This document shows, piece after piece, positions 8,092 to 16,603 of a DNA stretch of 62,052 nt (the stretch's first letter is position 1; each line of letters begins with the position of its first letter). The position numbers and the translations under genes were made by a program. This stretch comes from an uncultured bacterium (GTDB lineage Bacteria; Cloacimonadota; Cloacimonadia; Cloacimonadales; Cloacimonadaceae), in NCBI GenBank assembly GCA_937960795.1, contig CALGPA010000069.1:1-62052 (forward strand), read 5' to 3'. Under the pieces are notes generated by a model. The model saw only the letters and a list, made by a program, of their open reading frames with translations, made no database searches and was not told where the DNA came from.

Positions 8092-8663
8092 TGAAGAAAG
8101 ATATCATTCTCGCCGGAGTCGGAGGACAGGGAATCCTAACCATCGCCACCATCCTCGGTCATGCCGCCCTCAAAAGAGGATGGCAACTTAAGCAAGCCGA
8201 AGTTCATGGCATGAGCCAACGCGGAGGCGACGTTCAGAGCCATCTGCGTCTTTCTGATGAAGAGATCCACAGCGATCTCATCACCATGGGTGATGCAGAT
8301 ATGATCCTCAGCGTCGAACCGATGGAATCCTTGCGCTATCTGCCATATCTTCATGAAGAAGGCTGGATCATCACAAACTCCAACCCCTTCAAAAACATCC
8401 CCAACTACCCCAATGAAGAAGATCTCTACAAAGCGATTAAGGGCATCAAAAACCACCTGCTCTTCGATGCGGACGCCATCGCCAAAGAGATCAAAGCAAA
8501 CCGCTCCATGAACATAGTAGTCCTGGGAGCCGCGATCAAGCAGCTCGGCTTCTCTGAAGAGGAGATCTCAGAGAGCATCAAGGCGATCTTTGCCAGCAAG
8601 GGCGAAACAATCGTGGAAGCCAATCTCCGCGCTTTGGTCGCCGGGATAAAACTAAGTAAGTAA
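8091..8663 (+). CDS. iorB: indolepyruvate:ferredoxin oxidoreductase, beta subunit
   Basis: 190 residues. The ATG at 8091 shares its A with the iorA stop (TAATG) and follows GGGGAGC. The N-terminus MKKDIILAGVGGQGIL is the signature of the gamma-type domain of 2-oxoacid:ferredoxin oxidoreductases, followed by EVHGMSQRGGDVQSH, also diagnostic. It forms the catalytic pair with IorA in the cytoplasm. A terminator follows at 8684-8716, so iorAB is a self-contained two-gene operon. The electron-carrying clusters missing from IorA are not on this subunit either. Confidence 0.94.
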   Translation: MKKDIILAGVGGQGILTIATILGHAALKRGWQLKQAEVHGMSQRGGDVQSHLRLSDEEIHSDLITMGDADMILSVEPMESLRYLPYLHEEGWIITNSNPFKNIPNYPNEEDLYKAIKGIKNHLLFDADAIAKEIKANRSMNIVVLGAAIKQLGFSEEEISESIKAIFASKGETIVEANLRALVAGIKLSK

Positions 8664-8683
8664 GACTGCTTATCAATAGATAC

Positions 8684-8716
8684 AGACCCGTGCTCCGGAT
8701 TCCGGATCACGGGTCT
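8684..8716 (+). terminator. intrinsic terminator after iorAB
   Basis: Perfect 9-bp stem AGACCCGTG/CACGGGTCT; the loop contains CTCCGGATTCCGGAT, which can extend pairing. TCTTTG follows, so the T-run is short. Confidence 0.75.
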
Positions 8717-8852
8717 TCTTTGCATTAAGCGAGTAGCAGGAAGACTCTTGCGTAGCAGGGAGTGATCTGAAGAAACAGATAAAGCATTTGACAAAAAACA
8801 GTGCAATATGAGCTTGGTTAACATAGGGAAGCTTCCCTTTAGGAGTAATAGA

Positions 8853-9413
8853 TTGAATATCATAAATCAAAAAACAGGTTGGATCGAAGTGATCTGTGGC
8901 AGTATGTTTAGCGGAAAGACAGAGGAGCTCATTCGCCGCATCCGTAGAGCTGAATACGCAAAACAAAAGGTCTTGGTTTTCAAACCGGCTATTGATGATC
9001 GATATGATGAGATCAATATCGTCTCCCATTCAAACATGAAGGCTCCGTCAATCCCCATCAATGAAGCCTCCGAGATCTATCCGCATTTGGACGATGACAC
9101 TCAGATCATCGCCATCGATGAAGCTCAGTTTTTTGATGAATCCATAGTCGGAATCTGCAATGACTTGGCAGATCAAGGCTATCGTGTGATCGTTGCGGGA
9201 TTGGATCAAGATTTCAAGGGCAGTCCCTTTGGAAGCATGCCCCAGCTTTTGGCAATCGCCGAATATGTCACAAAGAATCTGGCGATCTGCATGAGATGCG
9301 GAAACCCCGCAAACCGCACCCAGAGGACAGTCCACAAAGGCGAGCAGATCCTGGTGGGATCCACGGAAGCCTATGAAGCCCGTTGCCGCAATTGCCATGA
9401 GGTCTTGGACTAA
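8853..9413 (+). CDS. tdk: thymidine kinase
   Basis: A TTG start at 8853 is proposed: AGGAG lies 7 bases before it, and 186 residues match type II thymidine kinases, whereas the in-frame ATG at 8808 adds 15 residues and lacks a ribosome site. Visible elements: P-loop GSMFSGKTEEL, the lasso/active-site segment IAIDEAQFFDE (catalytic Glu), and two CxxC pairs (CMRCG near residue 150, CRNCH near the end) for the structural zinc. It phosphorylates thymidine in the salvage pathway. The stop overlaps the next ATG by one base, so it heads a salvage/envelope operon. Confidence 0.93.
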   Translation: MNIINQKTGWIEVICGSMFSGKTEELIRRIRRAEYAKQKVLVFKPAIDDRYDEINIVSHSNMKAPSIPINEASEIYPHLDDDTQIIAIDEAQFFDESIVGICNDLADQGYRVIVAGLDQDFKGSPFGSMPQLLAIAEYVTKNLAICMRCGNPANRTQRTVHKGEQILVGSTEAYEARCRNCHEVLD

Positions 9414-9670
9414 TGCCGGCCAGTGGACTTGCTCTTCTCTTCATCATCCGCATCATCCAGATTTACAACATCTTGATCTTTGCCCGCGTGATTCTCAGCT
9501 GGGTAATCAGAGATCCATACAATCCGATCTATCGCTTTCTTTTGGGCATCACTGAGCCGCTTTTGGGTCCCATCCGCAGCATCATTCCAAACATGGGGCT
9601 TGATTTTTCACCAATAGTGGCTTATCTTCTCTTAAATATCCTACAAAGATTTTTGATTAGCTTACTCTAA
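9413..9670 (+). CDS. YggT family membrane protein
   Basis: 85 residues with two hydrophobic segments (about 5-25 and 60-83), the length of a single YggT repeat. The loop FARVILSWVIRDPYNPIY and ITEPLLGPIR are typical of the family. YggT/YlmG proteins sit in the inner membrane, often beside division genes, with roles suggested in division-site or osmotic functions. Here it is translationally coupled to tdk and followed 14 bases later by a DivIVA-like protein, the arrangement seen in many bacteria. Confidence 0.88.
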   Translation: MPASGLALLFIIRIIQIYNILIFARVILSWVIRDPYNPIYRFLLGITEPLLGPIRSIIPNMGLDFSPIVAYLLLNILQRFLISLL

Positions 9671-9684
9671 GGAGGAGGAAATAA

Positions 9685-10254
9685 ATGGCACTTATCCCAT
9701 TGGATATACGTCATCAGGAGTTTTCCGGACAGATGTTTGGCTACAGCAAAAAGGAGGTAAGAGCCTTTTTGGAACAAGTAGCGTCAGAGCTCGATGATCT
9801 GCATCACAAGCAGGAACGTGAGCTTGCCCGCAGAGAGCAAATGCAATATGAGGTCAAACAGGAAGCGTTCACTGCCTCCTCCGCGGTGGAAGACCTCAAA
9901 CGCCGTGAAGAGCTCATCAGCCGAACATTGGTCTATGCTGAAAAGACCAAAGCCGACATCATCGGAAATGCCCGCAAAGAAGCTGAAAACATCATCCACG
10001 AAGCTGAGATCAAAGCCAAGCGCGCCATCAACGAAGCCAAGCAACATCTAAGCATATTGGAACACCAATACCTTGCCATCAAAGAGCAAAAGCGCCAGTT
10101 CCTCATGCAGTTTCGCGTGGAGCTCCAAAGCTTCCAAGATCGCATAAGCAAAGATCCCCTACTCAGCAAGGACACCGAACAGCTTATGGAATCTGAATTT
10201 AAACAAATCAAAGAAGACATTATTCCAAAACAAAACCAAGGTAATAAGCAATGA
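9685..10254 (+). CDS. DivIVA-domain coiled-coil protein
   Basis: 189 residues after a strong AAGGAGGAGG site. The N-terminus LIPLDIRHQEFSGQMFGYSK, then EVRAFLEQVA, is the DivIVA lipid-binding domain with its FxxxxxGYxxxEV signature. Residues about 40-150 are a long charged coiled coil. DivIVA proteins self-assemble at curved membranes and recruit division or polar-growth factors. Residues 130-189 are not recognisable. The stop overlaps the next start (ATGA), coupling it to the nucleoside phosphorylase, a combination that looks incidental. Confidence 0.87.
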   Translation: MALIPLDIRHQEFSGQMFGYSKKEVRAFLEQVASELDDLHHKQERELARREQMQYEVKQEAFTASSAVEDLKRREELISRTLVYAEKTKADIIGNARKEAENIIHEAEIKAKRAINEAKQHLSILEHQYLAIKEQKRQFLMQFRVELQSFQDRISKDPLLSKDTEQLMESEFKQIKEDIIPKQNQGNKQ

Positions 10255-11057
10255 CATATCATGATACAGCCAAATGGCTTTTGGAAAGACTGCCCAAGCC
10301 TCCTGAATGTGCCATCATCCTTGGCACAGGGCTCAGCGACATGGCTGATGACTTTCACAAACTGATCTCCATCCCCTATTCTGAGATACCGGGTTTTCCG
10401 GTCAGCACCGCGCCATCACACAAAGGGAACCTCATCCTAGCAGAGCTTGCCGGTAAGACAGTGCTCTTTTTACAGGGACGCATCCACTATTATGAAGGAT
10501 ACAGCATGCAAGAAGTCACCTTCCCCACCCGTGTGTTGGCAGCCATGCAGATCAAATGTCTCATTCTCACCAATGCCGCCGGCAGTTTGCGTAAAGAGCT
10601 GACCCCCGGGAGCATCGTCCAGATCACTGATCACATGAACTTCATGGGCATCAATCCCCTAATCGGTCAGAATGATGACAAGCAAGGAGAGCGCTTCCCT
10701 TCCATGAATGATCCATATGACCCGGACTATCGCCACAGAGCAAATGAGATTTCTGCCAAGCTCGGCATCAAGGTGCATAAGGGAATATATTTGGCAGTGA
10801 CGGGACCGAGCCTGGAAACCAAGGCAGAATGTGCTGCTTTTGCAGATTGGGGTGCAGATCTTGTGGGAATGTCGACCGTTCCCGAGACGATCACCGCCCG
10901 CCACGCCGGGATGAGGGTTTTGGGCTATTCCATAGTCACAAACTACAGCAATCTGTTCCATTCCGATGCACACTCTCAGGAAGAGATTCGCATCAATGCG
11001 GGCAAAGCCTCCCAAGACCTTAAGGCCATCATAAAAGACTTTGTTGATACTCTTTGA
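10251..11057 (+). CDS. purine nucleoside phosphorylase (trimeric, PNP/MTAP family)
   Basis: 268 residues. Family landmarks are GTGLSDMAD near residue 25 (phosphate loop), QGRIHYYEGY, LTNAAGSL, GPSLETKAE (base-contacting Glu) and SIVTNYSN near residue 225. An Asn in this last motif is usual for 6-oxopurine nucleosides, whereas an Asp marks adenosine or MTA enzymes, so inosine/guanosine is the likelier substrate. The reaction releases the free base and ribose 1-phosphate. Together with tdk it points to nucleoside salvage. Confidence 0.9.
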   Translation: MTYHDTAKWLLERLPKPPECAIILGTGLSDMADDFHKLISIPYSEIPGFPVSTAPSHKGNLILAELAGKTVLFLQGRIHYYEGYSMQEVTFPTRVLAAMQIKCLILTNAAGSLRKELTPGSIVQITDHMNFMGINPLIGQNDDKQGERFPSMNDPYDPDYRHRANEISAKLGIKVHKGIYLAVTGPSLETKAECAAFADWGADLVGMSTVPETITARHAGMRVLGYSIVTNYSNLFHSDAHSQEEIRINAGKASQDLKAIIKDFVDTL

Positions 11058-11067
11058 TAGTTTTTTA

Positions 11068-11096
11068 TTGACATAAGATGGCATTTTTTATCCTAT
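11068..11096 (+). promoter_or_regulatory. possible sigma70 promoter for the dksA-like gene
   Basis: TTGACA (11068-11073), 17-base spacer, TCCTAT (11091-11096), about 40 bases before the next start. It could give the dksA-lspA group its own promoter inside the longer operon. Confidence 0.5.
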
Positions 11097-11137
11097 GAGA
11101 TATCAGTGATGTTTAATGAATTACACAGGAGACTATC

Positions 11138-11539
11138 ATGGCTCAGAAGAAACTGTCCGCTGAACAACTGAAGTTCTACGAGGAGCTTATCCGAGCAGAG
11201 CTGAAAGAAAGCATAGCGTATATTGAGAACATAAATAAAGAGCAAAGTGTAGGGGCTCGCGAGAGTAGCGGCGACCTATCTTCCTACGCATATCATCAAG
11301 CAGACCAAGGCTCCGATACAAACTATATGGAGCACACTGTCATGATGATGGAATCCGAGCGCGAGAAGATTCGCCTACTCAATGATGCCATGCGTCGGCT
11401 TCATAACGGTGTCTTTGGCATCTGTGAAATGTGTGGAGAATTAATCCCGGACACGCGTCTGCAGATCCTTCCATACGCGACCCTATGCATCACATGCAAG
11501 GAAAAGACCGAGAATAAGAAGCGCATGAAAAGGCGCTAG
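11138..11539 (+). CDS. TraR/DksA family zinc-finger protein
   Basis: 133 residues: an N-terminal coiled-coil part (about 5-90) followed by a C4 zinc finger with C96, C99, C117 and C120. Proteins of this type bind RNA polymerase through the secondary channel; true DksA acts with ppGpp at rRNA and amino-acid promoters. The coiled-coil tip of DksA carries two Asp; here the nearest equivalent is the stretch QADQGSDTN, so it may be a DksA-like relative rather than a strict orthologue. It precedes lspA by 3 bases, a pairing common outside Proteobacteria. Confidence 0.88.
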   Translation: MAQKKLSAEQLKFYEELIRAELKESIAYIENINKEQSVGARESSGDLSSYAYHQADQGSDTNYMEHTVMMMESEREKIRLLNDAMRRLHNGVFGICEMCGELIPDTRLQILPYATLCITCKEKTENKKRMKRR

Positions 11540-11542
11540 AAT

Positions 11543-12094
11543 ATGCAGAGACTCAAGACCGCCCCTGCTTTTTTGATCATGATGATCGTGCTTGTGTTGG
11601 ATCAGCTTAGCAAGCAGCTCATTAGGATGAATCTGGAAATGTTCCACACCATACCTGTACTAAAAGACGTCTTTGGAGACACCTTTAGGATCACTCATGT
11701 GCAAAACACCGGCGCCGCTTTCAGTATCGGCTTTTCCAGTGATCTGGTAAATAGGATCTTCTTTATCTGCACCACCATCCTAGCTCTCATCTTCATCATC
11801 TATCTGCTCTACAGAAGCGTACACCGCATCCAGATCATTGCGTTTGGATTGGTGATGGGCGGAGCCATCGGAAACCTCATTGATCGCATCCTTTATGGAG
11901 GAGTCACAGACTTTATCAATGTGGACTTCCCGGATATCATTATGGAGCGTTTCCCTATTTTCAATATTGCCGATAGCGCCATCTTCATCGCTGTCTGCCT
12001 CTTGATTTTTGATATGCTGTTTATCAAAGATTCAGCTCCTCAAAGTGAGGAAAGCAAGCAGAAACATCCCGAGATACAAACCAAGGAGATATAA
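11543..12094 (+). CDS. lspA: lipoprotein signal peptidase (signal peptidase II)
   Basis: 183 residues with four membrane segments. The conserved patterns VLDQLSKQ, VQNTGAAFSI, GNLIDRILYGGVTDF (first catalytic Asp) and FNIADSAI (second catalytic Asp) are all intact. It removes the signal peptide from prolipoproteins after lipidation of the Cys. At least five predicted lipoproteins are encoded in this window. It ends directly at the start of the next gene (TAA then ATG), so the two are tightly linked. Confidence 0.96.
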   Translation: MQRLKTAPAFLIMMIVLVLDQLSKQLIRMNLEMFHTIPVLKDVFGDTFRITHVQNTGAAFSIGFSSDLVNRIFFICTTILALIFIIYLLYRSVHRIQIIAFGLVMGGAIGNLIDRILYGGVTDFINVDFPDIIMERFPIFNIADSAIFIAVCLLIFDMLFIKDSAPQSEESKQKHPEIQTKEI

Positions 12095-13504
12095 ATGAAA
12101 GGTATCCTTCTAAGTGTTTTAGCCTTCACCCTGTCTGTAGGACTCATGGCACAGCTCAGCTGTTATGACATCCAATATACAGAAAACCCCAATGGAAATT
12201 CTCCATACATGGGACAATCAGTGACCGTCCGAGGGATCGTCACTGCTATCAATCGTGGTTCCAGCTACTATATCGGCGATGCCGATGGCGGACCTTGGAG
12301 CGGCTTGTATGTTTACCATGGAAACACCAGCAACCAAGTCGAATTGGGAGATCTCGTGGATCTCACCGGCACAGTCGATGAATACTTCAACCTCACTGAG
12401 TTGGTCAGCGTCACGAACCTAAGTATCATCTCCAGAGATAATCCCATCCCGATTACTCCCTTGTCAACCGCAGATTTGCCATACAACAACAATGCCTCAG
12501 AACCATATGAAGGAGTCATGGTACGCTTCAATGACGTCCAGATCCGCTCCACTATGGACAACTATGGTCAGTTTCGCATTGCCGACAGCAGCGGAGTGCA
12601 AGCAATGGTCGATGACGTACTCTATGTCCCCCAGGCTTCTTCCATCGTCGTTAACGACTGGTGGCATCAGATCCAGGGAGTCGTGGATTACCACAGCGTC
12701 GCAGGATACAAGATACTCCCGCGCAGCGCAAACGACATGATCAGGGTCGACGATGTATCCAATGCTGCCATCCGCATTGCCACTGAAGCAAATGCTGAGA
12801 TCGGGCAGATCAATACACTCAATGTTTACAGCACCATGCTCAATAGCGATTGGGGTGTCCGTGAGTATTACATGAAGTTTCGCATTGATCCAAACCAAGT
12901 CCTCTACCAAGGATATGAGATCACGGGCACTCTCACCCACCAAGCTCCCACGCAGACTGTTTCAGCGGATGGAGACGTCATCACGATCCATTATGGAACT
13001 CAAGATATTCTCTCCTCAGATGCTGATGATACTGTCTTGATCAAGCTTATGTTTGAGCCCAAAAACTATGGTGACATCATCATCTATCTTGATGAATTTC
13101 TATATGATGACACTCCGATCACATCTCTGACCAATGGCAGATTGATGGTGAAGATTACAGAAAACGTGGCACACCTTAATCTCAGCACTGACTCCAGCGG
13201 ACGAAACTCCTTCAACCCTTCCATGAATGAAGTGCTAAACATCGAGTATGGCACCAAAACAGGCTTCTTGGCACGCGCAGTTATCCGCATCTATGATGCT
13301 CAAGGCAGGCTCGTCGCCACCCCGGTCAACCAAAACTTCACCAGCTCAACCGGAATCGAAAGCAGCACATGGAACGGTCGAGACAGCAATATGAAGCTTT
13401 TGGAGCCCGGCCTATACTATTGTCATGCCGAAGTTAGTAACCGGGAATCCGGCAAACGCTATTCCACAGTACAACCCATCGTGATTCGCTCACGTCTCAA
13501 ATAA
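12095..13504 (+). CDS. secreted OB-fold protein with C-terminal FlgD-like domain
   Basis: 469 residues. A signal peptide (about 1-20) is followed by CYDIQYT and a YhcR-type OB-fold (GIVTAI, YYIGDADGGPWSGLYVY, LGDLVDLTGTV), closely like the protein at 434. Residues about 230-365 look like a cohesin-type beta-sandwich. The last 90 residues (AVIRIYDAQGRLVATP...TWNGRDSNMKLLEPGLYYC) match the FlgD Ig-like domain that ends many secreted proteins in this kind of bacterium and may act in surface sorting. It sits between lspA and an outer-membrane barrel gene, 11 bases before the latter. Function is unknown; a surface adhesin or nucleic-acid-binding role is possible. Confidence 0.75.
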   Translation: MKGILLSVLAFTLSVGLMAQLSCYDIQYTENPNGNSPYMGQSVTVRGIVTAINRGSSYYIGDADGGPWSGLYVYHGNTSNQVELGDLVDLTGTVDEYFNLTELVSVTNLSIISRDNPIPITPLSTADLPYNNNASEPYEGVMVRFNDVQIRSTMDNYGQFRIADSSGVQAMVDDVLYVPQASSIVVNDWWHQIQGVVDYHSVAGYKILPRSANDMIRVDDVSNAAIRIATEANAEIGQINTLNVYSTMLNSDWGVREYYMKFRIDPNQVLYQGYEITGTLTHQAPTQTVSADGDVITIHYGTQDILSSDADDTVLIKLMFEPKNYGDIIIYLDEFLYDDTPITSLTNGRLMVKITENVAHLNLSTDSSGRNSFNPSMNEVLNIEYGTKTGFLARAVIRIYDAQGRLVATPVNQNFTSSTGIESSTWNGRDSNMKLLEPGLYYCHAEVSNRESGKRYSTVQPIVIRSRLK

Positions 13505-13515
13505 GGGAGAACATC

Positions 13516-14358
13516 ATGAAGAGAATATTTTTGATAAGCCTGATCCTGATCCCTTGCGCTTTGCTACTTGCTGTCTTTGACGACTACCAGCCTTCAGCAC
13601 GTGCCCGCGGAATGGGCGGAGCCTTTGTAAGTGTAGCCAATGATGCAAACACCATCTTCTTCAATCCTGCCGGGATTGCGGATTCTCACTATGAAGCGAT
13701 GGTCGGTTTTGCACAGTTAAACGGGGAGAAATTCTCAGAATTCAAGACTCTCGCGTTGGGAGCAGAACTTCCCAAAAAGCTGGGATCATTGGGCTTTGGA
13801 ATCAGAATGCTGGATGTCGAACATGGCGGATACAATCTCATGAGCGAGCAGATCTACACTCTCTCTCATGGCTTCACCCTCCAAGAAGATATCCATTCTG
13901 CCATCAATCTTGGCTATAGCCTGAACTACTACCACCTCAGCTTTGATGACGATGAATCCGACGATGCAATCGGCATCGATCTGGGTGCCACCGCACTTTT
14001 GCATACCCGCACCAAGCTTGGCTTTGCCGTCACAAATCTTGGCCAAGCTAAGATGGGATTTGAAAATCAGATCGATCTTCCCAGCAAACTTGCTCTGGGA
14101 ATCTCATACATACCCTATGAAGGCGTGACCACCAGCATCGAAGTCAAAAAAGACTTCGCCGAAGCCACTGAGTTTATGGGCGGAGTAGAAGCCAGACTCT
14201 TTGAGCCGCTGTATCTGCGCTTTGGTGTCCACCAAAATCCCGCAACTTACTCTGCTGGAGCGACCTTCATCCTGGAAGGCATCAGCCTGGATTATGCTTT
14301 CACATACCACTCTGTGCTTAATCCCACCCATTACCTAAACCTCGGATACAAGTTCTAA
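13516..14358 (+). CDS. PorV/UPF0164-like outer-membrane beta-barrel protein
   Basis: 280 residues with a signal peptide. The mature start ARARGMGGAFVSVANDANTI, followed by FFNPAGIA, is the signature of the PorV/PorQ/UPF0164 group, FadL-like barrels. The rest alternates hydrophobic and polar residues and ends in LNLGYKF with a C-terminal aromatic, as outer-membrane barrels do. In Bacteroidetes PorV belongs to the type IX secretion system; whether this relative does is not shown here. Its position straight after a secreted protein with a FlgD-like C-terminus fits a link to surface export. Confidence 0.82.
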   Translation: MKRIFLISLILIPCALLLAVFDDYQPSARARGMGGAFVSVANDANTIFFNPAGIADSHYEAMVGFAQLNGEKFSEFKTLALGAELPKKLGSLGFGIRMLDVEHGGYNLMSEQIYTLSHGFTLQEDIHSAINLGYSLNYYHLSFDDDESDDAIGIDLGATALLHTRTKLGFAVTNLGQAKMGFENQIDLPSKLALGISYIPYEGVTTSIEVKKDFAEATEFMGGVEARLFEPLYLRFGVHQNPATYSAGATFILEGISLDYAFTYHSVLNPTHYLNLGYKF

Positions 14359-14368
14359 AGGAGACCTC

Positions 14369-14650
14369 ATGGCAATATCCGGTTTCAGACGTTTTATGCC
14401 CACATTTATTCCTTTGGCATTTGAACTCTTTAGACATTTCAAAAGAGATATGGCCCACAATGGAAACATCCGGAAAACAGATAAAACCAGTGAGAAAATG
14501 GCAACTATGGAACATCTTCTGGTTCGCTTGGAAAAGAAGATCCAGAACAACCGCGAGACCTTTGAGAGGATATCCGGCAAGATCACCATCTGGCTGGCAC
14601 TAAATTCCATCCTACTCATCGGCATCCTCGTCAAGCTGTTCTTTTTCTAA
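14369..14650 (+). CDS. small membrane protein, unknown
   Basis: 93 residues preceded by AAAGGAGA. The N-terminal 20 residues are moderately hydrophobic and basic, the middle is a charged helix (KMATMEHLLVRLEKKI) and residues about 70-92 form a clear transmembrane segment at the very C-terminus. No family recognised. It closes the operon, with a hairpin right behind it. A tail-anchored protein with a cytoplasmic coiled coil is the most that can be said. Confidence 0.6.
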   Translation: MAISGFRRFMPTFIPLAFELFRHFKRDMAHNGNIRKTDKTSEKMATMEHLLVRLEKKIQNNRETFERISGKITIWLALNSILLIGILVKLFFF

Positions 14651-14670
14651 GCCTATAATATACTTGGCGC

Positions 14671-14693
14671 AAGGCAGGAGTCAATCCTGCCTT
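14671..14693 (+). terminator. hairpin, probable weak terminator
   Basis: Perfect 9-bp stem AAGGCAGGA/TCCTGCCTT with a 5-base loop; flanking GGCGC/TTGCC may extend it. There is no T-run, so termination strength is uncertain. Confidence 0.5.
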
Positions 14694-14739
14694 TGCCACA
14701 TATTGAGATTTTCTTAGCAATAGCATTGGAGGATTGTCT

Positions 14740-15282
14740 TTGGTTACGCATCACGTAAAAAACCTCTCGGATCTATATCAAAATGCGAATTTCTGCCAAA
14801 ACTGCGGTCACAAGCTCAGCCTAAAGCCGGATCGTGAAGATAAACTGAGAGCTCAGTGTGACGCTTGCGGATTTGTCCTATACAAAAATCCCATCCCGGC
14901 TGTGGCGACTTTTGTGATCAACGATGAGGATCAGATCCTTCTGGTAAAACGCAAGTTTGAGCCTCGAGCCGGCATGTGGGCTTTGCCCAGCGGCTATATA
15001 GAGATCGATATGACTCCCCAGGAAAACGCAATCGCTGAGCTCGCGGAAGAGACAGGACTCATCGGAGAGGTTGAGCACTTCATTGACTGGTATTATGGAT
15101 ATAGCCCCATCTATCTGCGCACTCTCAGCTTGGGCTTTCGTATGAATATATTGGGTGGCAGACTACAAGCCGGAGACGATGCTGAAGATGCTAGATTCTT
15201 CTCTATCAAGGATTTCCCGCCCATGGCATTTGATGCTCATCGTCATTTTATCCGCTTGGAAACAGGTTTCTTAGTTCCATAA
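14740..15282 (+). CDS. NUDIX hydrolase with N-terminal zinc ribbon
   Basis: 180 residues from the TTG at 14740, 7 bases after GGAGG; the TTG at 14734 is only one base from the same site. Residues about 20-45 hold two CxxC pairs (FCQNCG, QCDACG), a zinc ribbon as in NADH pyrophosphatase relatives. The NUDIX region reads PSGYIEIDMTPQENAIAELAE, then ETG. The final EE pair is intact, but the first Glu of GX5E is Met and the Arg of REUXEE is Ala. It probably cleaves a nucleoside diphosphate derivative such as NADH or ADP-ribose; the substrate is not determined. Confidence 0.85.
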   Translation: MVTHHVKNLSDLYQNANFCQNCGHKLSLKPDREDKLRAQCDACGFVLYKNPIPAVATFVINDEDQILLVKRKFEPRAGMWALPSGYIEIDMTPQENAIAELAEETGLIGEVEHFIDWYYGYSPIYLRTLSLGFRMNILGGRLQAGDDAEDARFFSIKDFPPMAFDAHRHFIRLETGFLVP

Positions 15283-15336
15283 TCCCTATTTTGAGTATTC
15301 TATTTAGAAGCAAGACCCTAAAGGCAAGGAGACATC

Positions 15337-16020
15337 GTGATTCTAAGATTTCTGGCACATGCCGGATTTATGCTAACTACAGACGATGGCACCAAGATCG
15401 TCATTGATCCTTGGCTCGACGACAATCCCCTTTCCATCATCAGATCAGACGAGATCCAAGCTGATTATGTGATTCTCAGCCACGGACATAGAGATCACTG
15501 CGCTGACGCTATGAAGATCACCCATAAAGATAGCTGCATTATCGCAGTTCCTGAATTGCTGGATTTTTTCAATGATTTTCAAGGGAAGAAACATGCCATG
15601 CAGATCGGAGGTGGATTTGACTTCCCATTTGGCAAAGTCAAGCTCACCCGCGCGGAACACGGTAGCAAGACCCCGGATGGTGCATATGCCGGGCTCGCTG
15701 CGGGCATCATCCTTCAGATCGATGGGATCTGCATCTACCACATGGGTGATACCGGCATCTTTGGGGATCTCAGGCTCATCGCAGACATGCATAGACTCGA
15801 CTACCTGCTCATCCCCATCGGGGGAAACTTTACTATGGATCCATCCGATGCAGCTCTGGCTTGCTCGTGGTTAAAGCCCCGATTTGCCATCCCGATGCAC
15901 TATGATACTTTCCCAAGGATAAATCAAGATCCCATGCAATTTGCAGATCTATGCAAAACACATGGGATCGATGTTATGATTTTGAAACCGGGCGAAGAAA
16001 TTATTCTTTCAAAGCCTTAA
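15337..16020 (+). CDS. UPF0173 metal-dependent hydrolase (beta-lactamase fold)
   Basis: 227 residues, GTG start with AAGGAG upstream. The metal-binding motif is LSHGHRDHCAD (HxHxDH), with further ligands in AEHGS, YHMGDTG (Asp) and PMHYDTFP (His). The family is annotated as a metal-dependent hydrolase of unknown substrate. Its last 20 bases overlap the 3' end of the convergent tpx gene, so the tail of each gene is antisense to the other. Confidence 0.87.
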   Translation: MILRFLAHAGFMLTTDDGTKIVIDPWLDDNPLSIIRSDEIQADYVILSHGHRDHCADAMKITHKDSCIIAVPELLDFFNDFQGKKHAMQIGGGFDFPFGKVKLTRAEHGSKTPDGAYAGLAAGIILQIDGICIYHMGDTGIFGDLRLIADMHRLDYLLIPIGGNFTMDPSDAALACSWLKPRFAIPMHYDTFPRINQDPMQFADLCKTHGIDVMILKPGEEIILSKP

Positions 16021-16504
16021 GCGCTGCCTCGTAATTTGGCTCTTGGACGATGTCTTCGACCAATTCTGTGTAGAGCACCTTGCCGGCGGGATCAATCACG
16101 ATCACGGCACGAGCCAATAGCCCCATCATAGGTCCATCCACGATCTCCAAGCCATATTCTTTGCCAAACTTGCGGTCTTTCATCTCGGAAAGTGTGTAGA
16201 CTCTCTCAATTCCTTCCGCGCCGCAAAAACGGCTAAGGGCAAAGGGAAGATCCCGGGAAATGCCCAAAACCACAGTGTCTTTGAGGGCTGCTGCCTCTTG
16301 ATTGAATCTGCGAACACTCGCAGCGCAGACTCCAGTATCTATCGAAGGATAGACGTTCAGAAGAATATTCTTGCCCTTGTAATCTGATAATTTATGATCA
16401 CTGAGATCGTTTGCTGTCAGCACAAAGTCCTTTGCAGCTGAGCCGAGCTCAGGAGGATTTCCAATAGTATTGATAGGGTTTCCTTTGAGTTTTATCTGTG
16501 CCAT
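16001..16504 (-). CDS. tpx: thiol peroxidase
   Basis: 167 residues, the normal Tpx length. The peroxidatic Cys lies in SIDTGVCAASVRRFN; the resolving Cys in SRFCGAEG. Active-site Pro, Thr and Arg of the peroxiredoxin pattern are present. It reduces H2O2 and alkyl hydroperoxides with thioredoxin, acting in the cytosol or periplasm; no signal peptide is visible. For an anaerobe this is a plausible oxygen-exposure defence. It has its own upstream region containing a copy of the dispersed repeat. Confidence 0.94.
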   Translation of the reverse strand: MAQIKLKGNPINTIGNPPELGSAAKDFVLTANDLSDHKLSDYKGKNILLNVYPSIDTGVCAASVRRFNQEAAALKDTVVLGISRDLPFALSRFCGAEGIERVYTLSEMKDRKFGKEYGLEIVDGPMMGLLARAVIVIDPAGKVLYTELVEDIVQEPNYEAALKALKE

Positions 16505-16603
16505 TTTTCACCTCACTTATATTCTAGTTATATGATAGGCATTTTGTGGGAAAAGCCAAGAACTTTCTTCTTAGATCACCACAACATCGCCAAAAAAGGC
16601 ATA

